64,000 nt of DNA from Streptomyces sp. CA-210063 (GCF_024612015.1 NZ_CP102512.1:10292001-10356000), one strand, 5' to 3'; positions 25,010-33,713 are shown, counted from the first letter of the stretch. Numbers and translations: made by a program. Notes: generated by a model not told the origin, from the letters alone.

Positions 25010-25693
25010 ATGACCAACAAGACCGTCGGCGTAGACATCCCGGACCGCCGGGGCCGCACCGGACTCGACCGCACCGGCCGGGACCTCACCGGCAACCCCC
25101 GGGTCAAGGTGCGGGACGTGACACTGCTGTCCAGCCACTGGTACGTGGAACGCACCACGACCTTCGACTTCCAGCACGCCGACGGCACCTGGAGCACCCA
25201 GGAGCGCGAGACGCACGACCGGGGCAACGGCGCCACCGTCCTCCTCTACGACACCGAACGCGAAACCGTGCTGCTCACCCGGCAGTTCCGCTACCCCGTC
25301 TACGTCAACGGCCACCCCGACGGGATGCTCATCGAGACGCCGGGCGGTCTGCTCGACGAGGAGGACGAGCATCCCGAGGTCGCCGTGCGGCGCGAGGTCA
25401 TCGAGGAGACCGGACACACCATCGGCGAGATCCAGCACGTCTTCGACATCTATATGAGCCCCGGCTCGGTCACCGAACGCGTGAGCTTCTACGCCGCCGA
25501 GTACGGCCCGTCGACCCGCACCCACGAGGGCGGCGGCCTCGACGAGGAGGGCGAGGACATCGAGCTCGTCGAACTGCCCTTCCGCCGGGCTCTGGAGATG
25601 ATCCGCGGTGGGGAGATCGCCGACGCCAAGACCATCATGCTGCTGCAGTGGGCGGCGCTGGAGGGGCCGTTCAGCGCCGGAAGCGGATCCTGA
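25010..25693 (+). CDS. NUDIX hydrolase (GDP-mannose pyrophosphatase/ADP-ribose type)
   Basis: A ~227-residue NUDIX protein. The box runs from TPGGLLDEEDEHPEVA through VRREVIEETG and has one extra residue between its glycine and first glutamate compared with the textbook spacing. Upstream strands (LLSSHWYVERTTTFDFQ) and the later DIYMSPGSVTERVSFYAAEY loop match the NudK/ADP-ribose pyrophosphatase group, which hydrolyses nucleoside diphosphate sugars. The start is unclear: ATG 25010 or, five codons earlier, 24995; neither has a strong ribosome site. It is convergent with lysG. Confidence 0.85.
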   Translation: MTNKTVGVDIPDRRGRTGLDRTGRDLTGNPRVKVRDVTLLSSHWYVERTTTFDFQHADGTWSTQERETHDRGNGATVLLYDTERETVLLTRQFRYPVYVNGHPDGMLIETPGGLLDEEDEHPEVAVRREVIEETGHTIGEIQHVFDIYMSPGSVTERVSFYAAEYGPSTRTHEGGGLDEEGEDIELVELPFRRALEMIRGGEIADAKTIMLLQWAALEGPFSAGSGS

Positions 25694-25713
25694 GGCAGGG
25701 GGCGGCCCGCGCC

Positions 25714-26619
25714 TCAGGGGTCGAGTGCCTCGGCGGCCTCGGCGGCGACCGCCTCCGCCACGGCCGTCAGCGCGGGCGAGTCGAGCTTCCACTGCTGCCA
25801 GAAGAGCGGGGCGTCCACGGTCCGGTCCGGCGCCAGGTTGACGAGCCGTCCGGCGTCGAGCAGCCGTTCGGCCTGCGCGGTGGGCACCATGCCCCAGCCC
25901 ATCCCGGCGACCACGGCGTCGATGAAACCCTCCGACGTCGGCACGTAGTGCCGTCGGGCACTGGCCGGGCGTCCATCCGTCAGGCCTCGGACGAACGCGT
26001 CCTGGAACTCGTCCAGCCGGTCGAAGCAGACGACCGGCGCGTCGGCGATCATCTCCTTCAGCCGCACACCCGATCCGACGCCGAGCCACCTCTCGGCGAA
26101 GGCGGGGGCGGCGCAGGGCACGTAGCGTATCCGGCCGAGCGCCCGCACCGAGCAGCCGGCCACGGCGTCCGGCGCCGAGGTGACCGCGGCCATCACCAGC
26201 CCCTCCCGCAGCAGCCGGGCCGTGTGCTGCTCGTCCTCGCGGAGCAGCTCGTAACAGGGACGCAGTTCCTCGGGCACCCGGGTCAGGGCGGGCAGGAACC
26301 ACGTGGCCAGCGAGTCGGCGTTCACCGCGATCGACACGCGCGTGGTCTCCCCGGCGCCCGTCATGCCGAGCGCGTCCTGAGCGTCGTGTTCCAGACGGGC
26401 CAGCTGACGCGCGAACCGGACGATCACCTCGCCCGACTCGGTCGGCCGCACCGGCTTCTCCCGGATCAGCAGAACCCGGCCGACCCGCTGCTCCAGCGCC
26501 TTGACCCGCTGACTGACCGCGGACGGTGTCACATGCAGGGCCCCGGCCGCCGCGTCGAACGTGCCCTCGTCCACCACCGCGAGCAGGGTCCGCACCAGAT
26601 CGAGCGGAAGCTGAGACAT
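25714..26619 (-). CDS. LysR-family regulator of the ArgP/LysG group
   Basis: A 301-residue LysR-type regulator. The N-terminal winged HTH (LVRTLLAVVDEGTFDAAAGA then LHVTPSAVSQRVKALEQRVG) is followed by an effector domain with the ArgP/LysG phrases YELLREDEQHTARLLREGLV and RYVPCAAPAFAERW. Known biology: LysG with lysine or arginine activates the divergent lysE exporter in corynebacteria. The divergent lysE homologue here starts 69 bp away, so the same circuit is likely. The start ATG is at 26619. Confidence 0.9.
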   Translation of the reverse strand: MSQLPLDLVRTLLAVVDEGTFDAAAGALHVTPSAVSQRVKALEQRVGRVLLIREKPVRPTESGEVIVRFARQLARLEHDAQDALGMTGAGETTRVSIAVNADSLATWFLPALTRVPEELRPCYELLREDEQHTARLLREGLVMAAVTSAPDAVAGCSVRALGRIRYVPCAAPAFAERWLGVGSGVRLKEMIADAPVVCFDRLDEFQDAFVRGLTDGRPASARRHYVPTSEGFIDAVVAGMGWGMVPTAQAERLLDAGRLVNLAPDRTVDAPLFWQQWKLDSPALTAVAEAVAAEAAEALDP

Positions 26620-26688
26620 CACGGTCGCTAATGATACGTAAGAATCTTTAGCTGTACACAGGGCGGCGTATTTCCTAGCGTCGAGCGG

Positions 26689-27306
26689 GTGATCAGCGAA
26701 ATGACCGCCCTCGCCACCGGATTCGGCACCGGCCTCTCCCTCATCGTCGCCATCGGCGCCCAGAACGCCTTCGTCCTGCGCCAGGGACTGCACCGCGACG
26801 CCGTGCTCCCGGTGGTGGCGATCTGCGCCCTCTCCGACGCGCTCCTGATCGCCCTCGGCGTCGGCGGGGTGGGCGCCGTGGTCGTCGCCTGGCCCAGCGC
26901 GCTGACCGCGGTCGCCCTGGTCGGCGGCGGGTTCCTGGTGGTCTACGGAGTCCTCGCCGCCCGCCGTGTGCTGCGGCCCGGCGACGACGCGCTGCGGACG
27001 GAGAGCGGGACGGCGGGCTCCCGGCGCCGGGCCGTCCTCACCTGTCTGGCGCTGACCTGGCTCAACCCCCATGTCTACCTGGACACGGTGTTCCTGCTCG
27101 GCTCGATCGCCGCCGACCAGGGGCCCCTGCGCTGGACCTTCGGCCTCGGCGCCGCCGTCTCCAGCCTGTGCTGGTTCGCCGCCCTCGGCTTCGGCGCCCG
27201 GCTGCTCAGCCGCTTCCTGGCCCGCCCGGCGGCCTGGCGCGTCCTCGACGGCCTCGTCGCGGTGACGATGCTGGCGCTCGGAGGCATGCTGATCGCCGGA
27301 GCGTGA
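26689..27306 (+). CDS. LysE/ArgO-type basic amino acid exporter
   Basis: A 205-residue membrane protein with six hydrophobic segments. The signature GTGLSLIVAIGAQNAFVLRQ and LTWLNPHVYLDTVFLLGSIA are diagnostic for LysE/ArgO. It exports lysine/arginine when intracellular pools are high. The GTG at 26689 or ATG at 26701 could be the start. The gap to divergent lysG is AT-richer than its surroundings and probably holds the LysG site and promoter. Confidence 0.92.
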   Translation: MISEMTALATGFGTGLSLIVAIGAQNAFVLRQGLHRDAVLPVVAICALSDALLIALGVGGVGAVVVAWPSALTAVALVGGGFLVVYGVLAARRVLRPGDDALRTESGTAGSRRRAVLTCLALTWLNPHVYLDTVFLLGSIAADQGPLRWTFGLGAAVSSLCWFAALGFGARLLSRFLARPAAWRVLDGLVAVTMLALGGMLIAGA

Positions 27307-27388
27307 GCCGACTCGATGTGCCGGTGCGCCGACAGCATGTGAGACGGCGGCGAAATCGCCTGTCCCGGCGGCAACGGACTCCGCGATA

Positions 27389-28732
27389 GTGATGTCCGTA
27401 CCGAAAGATGTATCGAGCATCAGGATGCCCGTGGACACCACCAGGAGCAGCACCGGCGACGACACCGCCCCGGAGGACGACACAGAGAAGGCACCCCGCC
27501 GGGGCCGGCGCCGCTGGGCGATGGACACGCGCCCGCTGCGCCGCCCCGCCTACCGGCGCCTGTGGTCCTCGACCATCGTCACGGCGGTCGGCAGTCAGCT
27601 GACCGCCGTCGCCGTGCCCAAGCAGATCTACGACATCACCGGCTCCTCAGCCTGGGTCGGTTACGCGAGCCTCGCCGGTCTGCTGCCCCTGGTGGTCTTC
27701 GCGCTGTGGGGCGGCGCGATCGCCGACAGCGTGGACCGCCGCACCCTGTTGCTCGTCACCAACACCGGTATCGCCGTCACCTCGGTGCTGTTCTGGGTCC
27801 AGGCCGTCACCGGCCTCGAATCCGTGTGGGTGCTGATGGCCCTGCTCGCCCTCCAGCAGGCGTTCTTCGGCCTCAACTCACCCGCCCGCAACGCCTCCGT
27901 GGCCCGTCTGGTCCCCGCCGACGAACTGGCCGCGGCCGCCGCTCTCGGCTCGACCGTGATGCAACTCGGCCTGGTGGCCGGGCCATTGCTCGCCGGTGCC
28001 CTCATCCCGCTCATCGGCCTGGCCGAGCTGTACCTGATCGACGCGCTGGCTCTCTGCGTCACCCTCTGGGCGGTCCACAAACTGCCCTCGCTGCCGCCGG
28101 GGGACACCGCGACGACCCGACGCGCCGGCTGGCGGGAGGTCCTCGCGGGCTTCCGCTACATCGCCCTGCACAAGGTGCTCCTGCTGTCCTTCCTCGCCGA
28201 CATCATCGCGATGGTCCTGGGCATGCCCCGCGCCCTCTTCCCGCAGCTGGCCGACACCACGTACGCGCCCTACGGCGAAGGCCTCGCCCTGGGCCTGCTG
28301 TTCGCCGCGATCCCCATCGGCGCCGTCGTCGGCGGACTGATGTCCGGCACGTTCTCGCGCTCCCACCGGCACGGCCTCATGGTCATCGCGGCCGTCATGG
28401 CCTGGGGCGCGGCCGTCACGGGCTTCGGGCTGAGCACCAGCCTGTGGTTCGCCGTGCTGTTCCTCGCCGCCGCCGGTGTCGCCGACATGGTCTCCATGGT
28501 CTTCCGCGGCGCCATCCTGCTGTCCGCCGCCACCGACGAGATGCGTGGCCGTATGCAGGGCGTCTTCACCGTGGTCGTGGCCGGTGGCCCCCGCCTCGCC
28601 GACGTCCTGCACGGCGCCGCCGGCGCGGCCTTCGGCGCCCGTACGGCTGTCGTCGGCGGCGGTCTGCTCGTCATGGCCGCCATGCTGCTCCTGGCGCTGG
28701 TGACACCGGCGTTGCGGCGGTACCGAATCTGA
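27389..28732 (+). CDS. MFS transporter (EntS/DHA3-like)
   Basis: Up to 447 residues. A ~50-residue hydrophilic, acidic-then-basic N-terminus precedes about 12 membrane segments. RRLWSSTIVTAVGSQLTAVA and the loop GGAIADSVDRRTLLLVTN are typical of the EntS/DHA3 exporter branch, with NSPARNASVARLVPADELAA in the middle loop. Substrates of this branch include siderophores and drugs. The iron-related locus is 25 kb away and no iron box is visible here, so the substrate is open. The start is weakly supported (GTG 27389, ATG 27392 or ATG 27425). Confidence 0.85.
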   Translation: MMSVPKDVSSIRMPVDTTRSSTGDDTAPEDDTEKAPRRGRRRWAMDTRPLRRPAYRRLWSSTIVTAVGSQLTAVAVPKQIYDITGSSAWVGYASLAGLLPLVVFALWGGAIADSVDRRTLLLVTNTGIAVTSVLFWVQAVTGLESVWVLMALLALQQAFFGLNSPARNASVARLVPADELAAAAALGSTVMQLGLVAGPLLAGALIPLIGLAELYLIDALALCVTLWAVHKLPSLPPGDTATTRRAGWREVLAGFRYIALHKVLLLSFLADIIAMVLGMPRALFPQLADTTYAPYGEGLALGLLFAAIPIGAVVGGLMSGTFSRSHRHGLMVIAAVMAWGAAVTGFGLSTSLWFAVLFLAAAGVADMVSMVFRGAILLSAATDEMRGRMQGVFTVVVAGGPRLADVLHGAAGAAFGARTAVVGGGLLVMAAMLLLALVTPALRRYRI

Positions 28733-28802
28733 CGGATCGGCACACCTGATCTTTCGTAGGCTGTTTGTCAGCCGCACACCCCCACCGGCAGGAGTCGCAA
28801 CG

Positions 28803-29771
28803 ATGGAGTACGTGAAGCTCGGTTCGACGGGTCTGGACGTGTCCCGGATCTGTGTGGGTTGCATGAGTTTCGGCGTGCCCGACCGAGGCACGCACGAGTG
28901 GACCCTGGACGAGGAGGCGTCACGCCCGTTGATACGGCGGGCGCTGGACGCCGGGATCAACTTCTTCGACACGGCGAACGTCTACTCCGACGGCACCAGC
29001 GAGGAGATCGTCGGCCGCGCGCTCGCGGAGTTCGCGCGCCGCGAGGAGATCGTCGTCGCCACCAAGGTGAACGGCGCCATGCACCAGGGCCCCAACGCCT
29101 GGGGCCTGTCCCGCAAGGCGATCATGACGGAGATCGACAACAGCCTGCGGCGTCTCGGCACCGACTACGTGGACCTCTACCAGATCCACCGCTTCGACCC
29201 CAACACCCCGGTCGAGGAGACGATGGAGGCCCTGCACGACGTGGTGAAGGCGGGCAAGGCCCGCTACCTCGGGGCCAGTTCGATGTACGCCTGGCAGTTC
29301 GCCAAGATGCAGTCCACCGCCCGCCTGAACGGCTGGACGCGGTTCGTGTCCATGCAGAACCACTACAACCTCCTCTACCGCGAGGAGGAGCGCGAGATGC
29401 TCCCGCTGTGCGAGGACCAGAGCGTCGCCACGCTGCCCTGGAGCCCGCTCGCCCGAGGCCGCCTCACCCGCGACTGGGGCACCGTCACCGAACGCACCGA
29501 GAGCGACACCTTCGGCAAGACCCTCTACCAGGAGGGCGACCGCGAGATCGTCGACGCCGTCACCCGTATCGCCGGCGAGCACGGTGTGCCCCGGGCCCGG
29601 GTCGCCCTCGCCTGGCTGCTGAGCCGGCCCACCGTGAGCGCCCCCATCGTCGGCGCGACCAAGCCGCACCACCTCGACGACGCCGTGGCCTCCCTGGACC
29701 TCACCCTCACGGAGAAGGAGACCGAAGAGCTGGAGCGGCCCTACACGCCCCGGGCGATCAGCGGGCACTGA
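28803..29771 (+). CDS. Aldo/keto reductase
   Basis: A 322-residue (beta/alpha)8 NADPH-dependent oxidoreductase. It has the opening MEYVKLGSTGLDVSRICVGC, catalytic Asp and Tyr in FFDTANVYSDGTSEE, Lys in VVATKVNG and His in DLYQIHRFDP. The C-terminal cofactor segment RPTVSAPIVGATKPHHLDDA is typical of the AKR11/12-like group. GGCAGGAG precedes the ATG. It is a single gene ending in a strong hairpin. Confidence 0.92.
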   Translation: MEYVKLGSTGLDVSRICVGCMSFGVPDRGTHEWTLDEEASRPLIRRALDAGINFFDTANVYSDGTSEEIVGRALAEFARREEIVVATKVNGAMHQGPNAWGLSRKAIMTEIDNSLRRLGTDYVDLYQIHRFDPNTPVEETMEALHDVVKAGKARYLGASSMYAWQFAKMQSTARLNGWTRFVSMQNHYNLLYREEEREMLPLCEDQSVATLPWSPLARGRLTRDWGTVTERTESDTFGKTLYQEGDREIVDAVTRIAGEHGVPRARVALAWLLSRPTVSAPIVGATKPHHLDDAVASLDLTLTEKETEELERPYTPRAISGH

Positions 29772-29774
29772 GCC

Positions 29775-29810
29775 CGGCGGCGCCCGACCCGCGAGAGTCG
29801 GGCGCCGCCG
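29775..29810. terminator. Bidirectional hairpin terminator
   Basis: A 14-bp perfect stem (CGGCGGCGCCCGAC pairing with GTCGGGCGCCGCCG) with an 8-base loop, directly after the aldo/keto reductase stop and before the end of the convergent membrane protein gene. Confidence 0.85.
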
Positions 29811-29828
29811 CGCCGGGACAAGCGGGTG

Positions 29829-30326
29829 TCACAGCCGGGAGTACTCCAGACGCACCGTGGTGGCGAGGCGGGCGAGGGCTTCCTCGGCGCCCTCCCGGTC
29901 GGTCTTGTCGAGGAGGGCGAGGGCGTCGGCGGCGGCCAGGCGCACGCGCTGGGGCACCTCGTCGAGGGCGGCCATGCGGTAGGCGATGGTGCGGCGGGCC
30001 GCCCGCTCCTCGGGGCTGACGCCGTTCGGCCCGGTGCGGGGGAAGACGGCGGCCTCGTAGGCGGTCACGTGGATGAGTACGCCGTGGGCGATGCCCTCGG
30101 CGTAACCCCGCTGCCCGGCCTGCCGCTGGGCCATGGCGAAGTGCGCCATGGCCCGCCGCCGCACGATGAGCGAGCCCACCATCCCGACGAGTCCCGCGCA
30201 GACGGCCGCTCCCAGCGCGACGAGACCACCGCCGATCAGCGCGCCTATGAGGGCGCCGCCCGCCATCAGCAGGCAGGTCAGCCCGGTGGTGAGCATCAGC
30301 AGGGCGCGCGCGGGAGTGAAGGCCAT
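29829..30326 (-). CDS. Hypothetical membrane protein
   Basis: A 165-residue protein not recognised by family. It begins MAFTPARALLMLTTGLTCLL with two adjacent hydrophobic helices (to about residue 55). A charged, mostly helical cytoplasmic region of ~105 residues follows (RRRAMAHFAMAQRQAGQRGY, then ALDEVPQRVRLAAADALALL). An earlier in-frame start would add only low-complexity residues. It is convergent with the aldo/keto reductase. Confidence 0.6.
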   Translation of the reverse strand: MAFTPARALLMLTTGLTCLLMAGGALIGALIGGGLVALGAAVCAGLVGMVGSLIVRRRAMAHFAMAQRQAGQRGYAEGIAHGVLIHVTAYEAAVFPRTGPNGVSPEERAARRTIAYRMAALDEVPQRVRLAAADALALLDKTDREGAEEALARLATTVRLEYSRL

Positions 30327-30433
30327 GACGTGCAGTGTCTCAGCCCGAGCCGGGTGCCCGGGCGGAGGGCCGGTGCCGGGGGAGCCGGAGCGGTGACCAT
30401 GCCGGTGGGCGGGTCGCCGCCCGGGGCGATGGG

Positions 30434-30961
30434 TCACCGGCCGTCGGAAGGGCCTGGATGCTCCATGTGGGACAGCCACGCCGTGAGCACCGTTTCGAGT
30501 GATTCGGCCTCGGCCGATGTCAGCAGATCCAGCAGGCGGCGTTCGTTGCGCATGTGGTCCGTGAACGCCTCGTCGATCAGCTCGCGCCCCGGCCTGGTGA
30601 GGGCGACGATCCGGCCGCGCTGGTCGTCCTCCGCGCGACGGCGGGTGACGAGCCCGGCCCGCTCCAGGCGGTCGATCCGCTTGGTCATCGCGCCGGTGGT
30701 GACCATGGTGTGCGCGGCGAGTTCGCCGGGCGCCCGCTCGAAGGGCTCACCGGCCCGGCGCAGCGCGCACAGCACGTCGAACTCTCCCTCGCTGAGCCCG
30801 TAGCGGCCGTAGACGAGGCAGAGCTCCTCGGTGAGCCGGTCGGCCAGGCGGTGCAGCCGGCCGATCACTCCTTGCGGGGTGACGTCGACGTCGGGCCGCT
30901 CGCGGCGCCAGTCGGCCTGGATGCGGGCCACGCGGTCCGGCGGTGATTGACGGTCGTCCAT
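30434..30961 (-). CDS. MarR-family transcriptional regulator
   Basis: A 175-residue winged-helix regulator with the MarR core: LSEGEFDVLCALRRAGEPFE, recognition helix MVTTGAMTKRIDRLERAGLV and wing TRRRAEDDQRGRIVALT. It is divergent from an EamA exporter with two strong palindromes in and next to the start region, so it most likely represses itself and the exporter and is released by a small molecule. The start ATG is at 30961. Confidence 0.9.
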   Translation of the reverse strand: MDDRQSPPDRVARIQADWRRERPDVDVTPQGVIGRLHRLADRLTEELCLVYGRYGLSEGEFDVLCALRRAGEPFERAPGELAAHTMVTTGAMTKRIDRLERAGLVTRRRAEDDQRGRIVALTRPGRELIDEAFTDHMRNERRLLDLLTSAEAESLETVLTAWLSHMEHPGPSDGR

Positions 30962-30972
30962 GCCCACCAGGA

Positions 30973-31008
30973 TAGCTTCCCTGGAAGCTATATTGTCTTC
31001 CATGGAAG
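30973..31008. promoter_or_regulatory. Two CTTCC-N2-GGAAG operators for the MarR regulator
   Basis: Site 1 at 30973-30990 is TAGCTTCC-CT-GGAAGCTA. Site 2 at 30997-31008 is CTTCC-AT-GGAAG and covers the EamA start codon. Their centres are 21 bp apart, two helical turns, so two dimers could sit on the same face of the DNA between the divergent genes. Confidence 0.75.
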
Positions 31009-31940
31009 CCAATACGCGCTGGGTGGCGCTGACCGCGGTGGCGCCCGTGGCCTGGGGGACCAACTACTTCGTCACCCACGAATACCTCCCGGCGGACACC
31101 CCGCTGTGGGGAGCGGCCCTGCGGGCACTGCCCGCCGGCCTCGTCCTGCTGGCCCTGTGCCGACGGCGGCCCCGTGGTGCCTGGTGGGGGCGGTCCGCGC
31201 TGCTCGGGCTGCTCAACGTGAGCGTGTTCTTCGTCCTCGTCTACGCCGCCTCCCAGTTGCTGCCGACGAGCGTCGCCTCGACCGTCATGGCCCTCGCTCC
31301 GCTGACGATGATGCTCATCGCCTGGCCCCTGATCTCCGAGCGGCCCGGTCTCGCACACCTGGCCGGCGCCGCGATCGGGCTCGGCGGGGTCTGCCTCATG
31401 CTCCTCACCGGGGCGGCGGGCCTGAGCGTGCCGGGGATCCTCGCCTCGGCCGCCGCCATGCTCGTCTCGTCCTTCGGCCACATCCTGACCAAGCGCTGGA
31501 ACGCCGGGACCGATGTGCTCGCCGCGACCGCCTGGCAACTCACCGCCGGAGGCCTGCTCCTCCTCCCGGCGGCCGCCGCCCTGGAGGGCCCGCCGCCCGC
31601 CCTCTCCCCACAGGCGCTCCTCGCCTTCGGCCATGTCACCCTGATCGCCACCGCGCTGGCCTTCGCGGTCTGGTTCACCGGACTGCGCCACCTGCCCGCC
31701 GGCACCGTGGGACTGATCGGACTGCTCAACCCCGTCACGGGCGTGCTCCTCGGCACGGCGGTCGCCGGAGAGACACTGACGGGCCGCCAACTGTGCGGGC
31801 TGCTCCTGGTCCTGACGGGAGTCGTCCTGGGCCGCCCCGGACGCGCGGACCGCCGCGGGGGCGGCCGGCCAAGGGGCGGCGTACGGCCGTCCACCCCGGT
31901 TCCGCCGCCAACCACCCACCGCCGTACGGAGATCAGGTGA
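31002..31940 (+). CDS. EamA/DMT-family exporter
   Basis: A 312-residue protein with ten hydrophobic segments forming two EamA repeats. The first begins ALTAVAPVAWGTNYFVTHEY; the second has SFGHILTKRW and the closing TGLRHLPAGTVGLIGLLNPV. DMT exporters move amino acids, metabolites or drugs. The ATG at 31002 lies inside an operator palindrome; earlier in-frame codons overlap the divergent regulator start. The C-terminal ~30 residues are a Pro/Arg-rich tail. Confidence 0.88.
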   Translation: MEANTRWVALTAVAPVAWGTNYFVTHEYLPADTPLWGAALRALPAGLVLLALCRRRPRGAWWGRSALLGLLNVSVFFVLVYAASQLLPTSVASTVMALAPLTMMLIAWPLISERPGLAHLAGAAIGLGGVCLMLLTGAAGLSVPGILASAAAMLVSSFGHILTKRWNAGTDVLAATAWQLTAGGLLLLPAAAALEGPPPALSPQALLAFGHVTLIATALAFAVWFTGLRHLPAGTVGLIGLLNPVTGVLLGTAVAGETLTGRQLCGLLLVLTGVVLGRPGRADRRGGGRPRGGVRPSTPVPPPTTHRRTEIR

Positions 31941-32026
31941 CTGCATAGGGTGGGGCCTGTGAGAACCAGCGACACCGGTGAGGCAGTCGCGTACCAGAAC
32001 GCGACCGAGGGGGAGACCACCGTCCG

Positions 32027-33094
32027 ATGAACCAGATCCTGTACGCCGGGGCCATCGGCCTGTTCCTGACGCTGATCGGCACTCCGTTGCTGATCAAGCT
32101 GCTGGCCCGAAAGGGCTACGGTCAGTTCATCCGTGACGACGGCCCACGCGGCCACGCCGGCAAGCGCGGCACCCCCACCATGGGCGGCATCGCCTTCATC
32201 CTGGCCACCCTCGTCGCCTACGCCCTGACGAAGATCATCACCGGTGAGAGCCCGACGTTCCCCGGTGTCCTGGTGCTGTTCCTGATGGCGGGGATGGGTG
32301 TCGTCGGGTTCCTCGACGACTACATCAAGATCGTGAAGCGGCGTTCGCTGGGGCTGCGGGCCGGGGCGAAGATGGCCGGCCAGCTGATCGTCGGCATCGT
32401 GTTCGCCCTCCTCGCCATCCGGTTCGCGGACGACCGGGGGCAGACGCCGGCCTCCCTGAAGCTGTCGTTCGTCACCGACTTCGGCTGGACCATCGGGCCC
32501 GTGCTGTTCGTCGTATGGGCGCTCTTCATGATCCTGGCCATGTCGAACGGCGTGAACCTGACCGACGGCCTGGACGGCCTCGCCACCGGCGCGTCCGTCA
32601 TGGTCTTCGGCGGCTACACCTTCATCGGTCTGTGGCAGTTCCAGAACTCGTGCGCCAACGCTATGGAACTCACCGACCCCGCCTCCTGCATCGAGGTCCG
32701 CGATCCGCTCGATCTCGCCGTCGTCGCCGCCGCGTTGATGGGCGCCTGCTTCGGGTTCCTCTGGTGGAACACCTCACCCGCCAAGATCTTCATGGGCGAC
32801 ACCGGCTCCCTGGCCCTCGGCGGCGCGCTCGCGGGCCTCGCCATCTGCTCCCGGACCGAACTGCTCGTCGCCATCCTCGGCGGGCTCTTCGTGCTGATCA
32901 CGCTGTCGGTGGTCATCCAGGTCGGCTCGTTCAAGCTGACCGGCAAGCGTGTCTTCCGCATGGCCCCGCTCCAGCACCACTTCGAACTCAAGGGCTGGTC
33001 CGAAGTCCTCGTCGTGGTCCGCTTCTGGACCATCCAGGGCATATGCGTGATCGTGGGCCTGGGGATGTTCTACGTGGGGTGGGCCGCGGGCTGA
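32027..33094 (+). CDS. mraY: Phospho-N-acetylmuramoyl-pentapeptide-transferase (stand-alone MraY)
   Basis: A 355-residue polytopic enzyme that makes lipid I from UDP-MurNAc-pentapeptide and undecaprenyl phosphate. The motifs are complete: HAGKRGTPTMGGIAF, GFLDDYIKIVKRRSLGL, NGVNLTDGLDGLATG, IFMGDTGSLALGG and the C-terminal LQHHFELKGWSE. About ten membrane helices are seen. The usual division/cell-wall neighbours (murF, murD, ftsW) are absent, so this is probably a second copy outside the dcw cluster. The length and motifs suggest it is active. A role in special growth phases or in resistance to MraY-directed nucleosides is inference. Confidence 0.93.
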   Translation: MNQILYAGAIGLFLTLIGTPLLIKLLARKGYGQFIRDDGPRGHAGKRGTPTMGGIAFILATLVAYALTKIITGESPTFPGVLVLFLMAGMGVVGFLDDYIKIVKRRSLGLRAGAKMAGQLIVGIVFALLAIRFADDRGQTPASLKLSFVTDFGWTIGPVLFVVWALFMILAMSNGVNLTDGLDGLATGASVMVFGGYTFIGLWQFQNSCANAMELTDPASCIEVRDPLDLAVVAAALMGACFGFLWWNTSPAKIFMGDTGSLALGGALAGLAICSRTELLVAILGGLFVLITLSVVIQVGSFKLTGKRVFRMAPLQHHFELKGWSEVLVVVRFWTIQGICVIVGLGMFYVGWAAG

Positions 33095-33113
33095 GGCACG
33101 CGGAATCCGTGAG

Positions 33114-33139
33114 GGCGGCCACGATCGATCGCGGCCGCC
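33114..33139. terminator. Hairpin between mraY and RidA gene
   Basis: GGCGGCC and GGCCGCC arms enclose a 12-base loop (ACGATCGATCGC) in the 46-bp gap between the two convergent genes. Confidence 0.5.
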
Positions 33140-33140
33140 A

Positions 33141-33530
33141 TCATGTGGGGGGCCGCCGGGCGTACACCTCGATCTCGATCTTCATACGGGGGTCGGCGAG
33201 ACCGCACATGAGCATGGTGGCGGCCGGCCGCACATCCCCGAACGCGCGGCGCAGGACCGGCCAGCAGGGTTCGAAGTCGTCCCGGTCGGGCAGCAGATAC
33301 CGCACCCGGACCACGTCGGCGAAGCCGCACTCCGCCTCGGCCAGCGCGGCCCCGATGTTGCGCAGACACTGCTCGGCCTGCTCCACCACGTCCTCGGAGA
33401 TCGTCATCGTGGCGTAGTCGAACCCGGTCGTCCCCGACACATGCACCCAGTCACCGTCGACCACGGCCCGGGCGTAGCCGATCTGTTCCTCGAACGTCGA
33501 GCCGCTGAGGATCGCGCGTCGCTCTGTCAT
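33141..33530 (-). CDS. RidA-family protein
   Basis: A 129-residue RidA/YjgF-type protein: ARAVVDGDWVHVSGTTGFDY, QCLRNIGAALAEAECGFADV, RVRYLLPDRDDF and the closing MCGLADPRMKIEIEVYA. The canonical RidA arginine near the C-terminus is replaced in context by PRMKIEIEV, so imine deaminase activity is likely but not certain. It is a single gene. Confidence 0.88.
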   Translation of the reverse strand: MTERRAILSGSTFEEQIGYARAVVDGDWVHVSGTTGFDYATMTISEDVVEQAEQCLRNIGAALAEAECGFADVVRVRYLLPDRDDFEPCWPVLRRAFGDVRPAATMLMCGLADPRMKIEIEVYARRPPT

Positions 33531-33557
33531 GTATCGAACGCTAAATGAGCAGTGCGG

Positions 33558-33620
33558 ATGCGTCCAATGCGTCCCATGCGTCCCATGCGTCCCATGCGTC
33601 CCATGCGTCCCATGCGTCCA
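33558..33620. repeat. 9-bp tandem repeat (ATGCGTCCC, ~7 copies)
   Basis: Seven consecutive copies of ATGCGTCCC, the first with CCA and the last degenerate, fill part of the gap between the RidA start and the PadR gene. The first copy begins about 28 bp before the RidA start codon on the other strand. Confidence 0.9.
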
Positions 33621-33713
33621 TGGCCATGGGCTGATGCGCCGAGGTGTAGGGAGCGTGCCGAGCGACCGAGTCTCGTACTCGACATATGGTCGGTGTGCTG
33701 CTTCACTGCTGAC

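Noticed and set aside
27307..27388. Iron box before the EntS-like MFS gene
   Set aside because: EntS relatives export siderophores, so a site was sought, but no TTAGG-type dyad is present.
33265..33290. GGTTCGAAGTC resembling a tRNA T-arm
   Set aside because: It is inside the RidA reading frame and no cloverleaf can be drawn around it.
33558..33620. CRISPR-like array
   Set aside because: Units are 9 bp and contiguous without spacers, so this is a simple tandem repeat.
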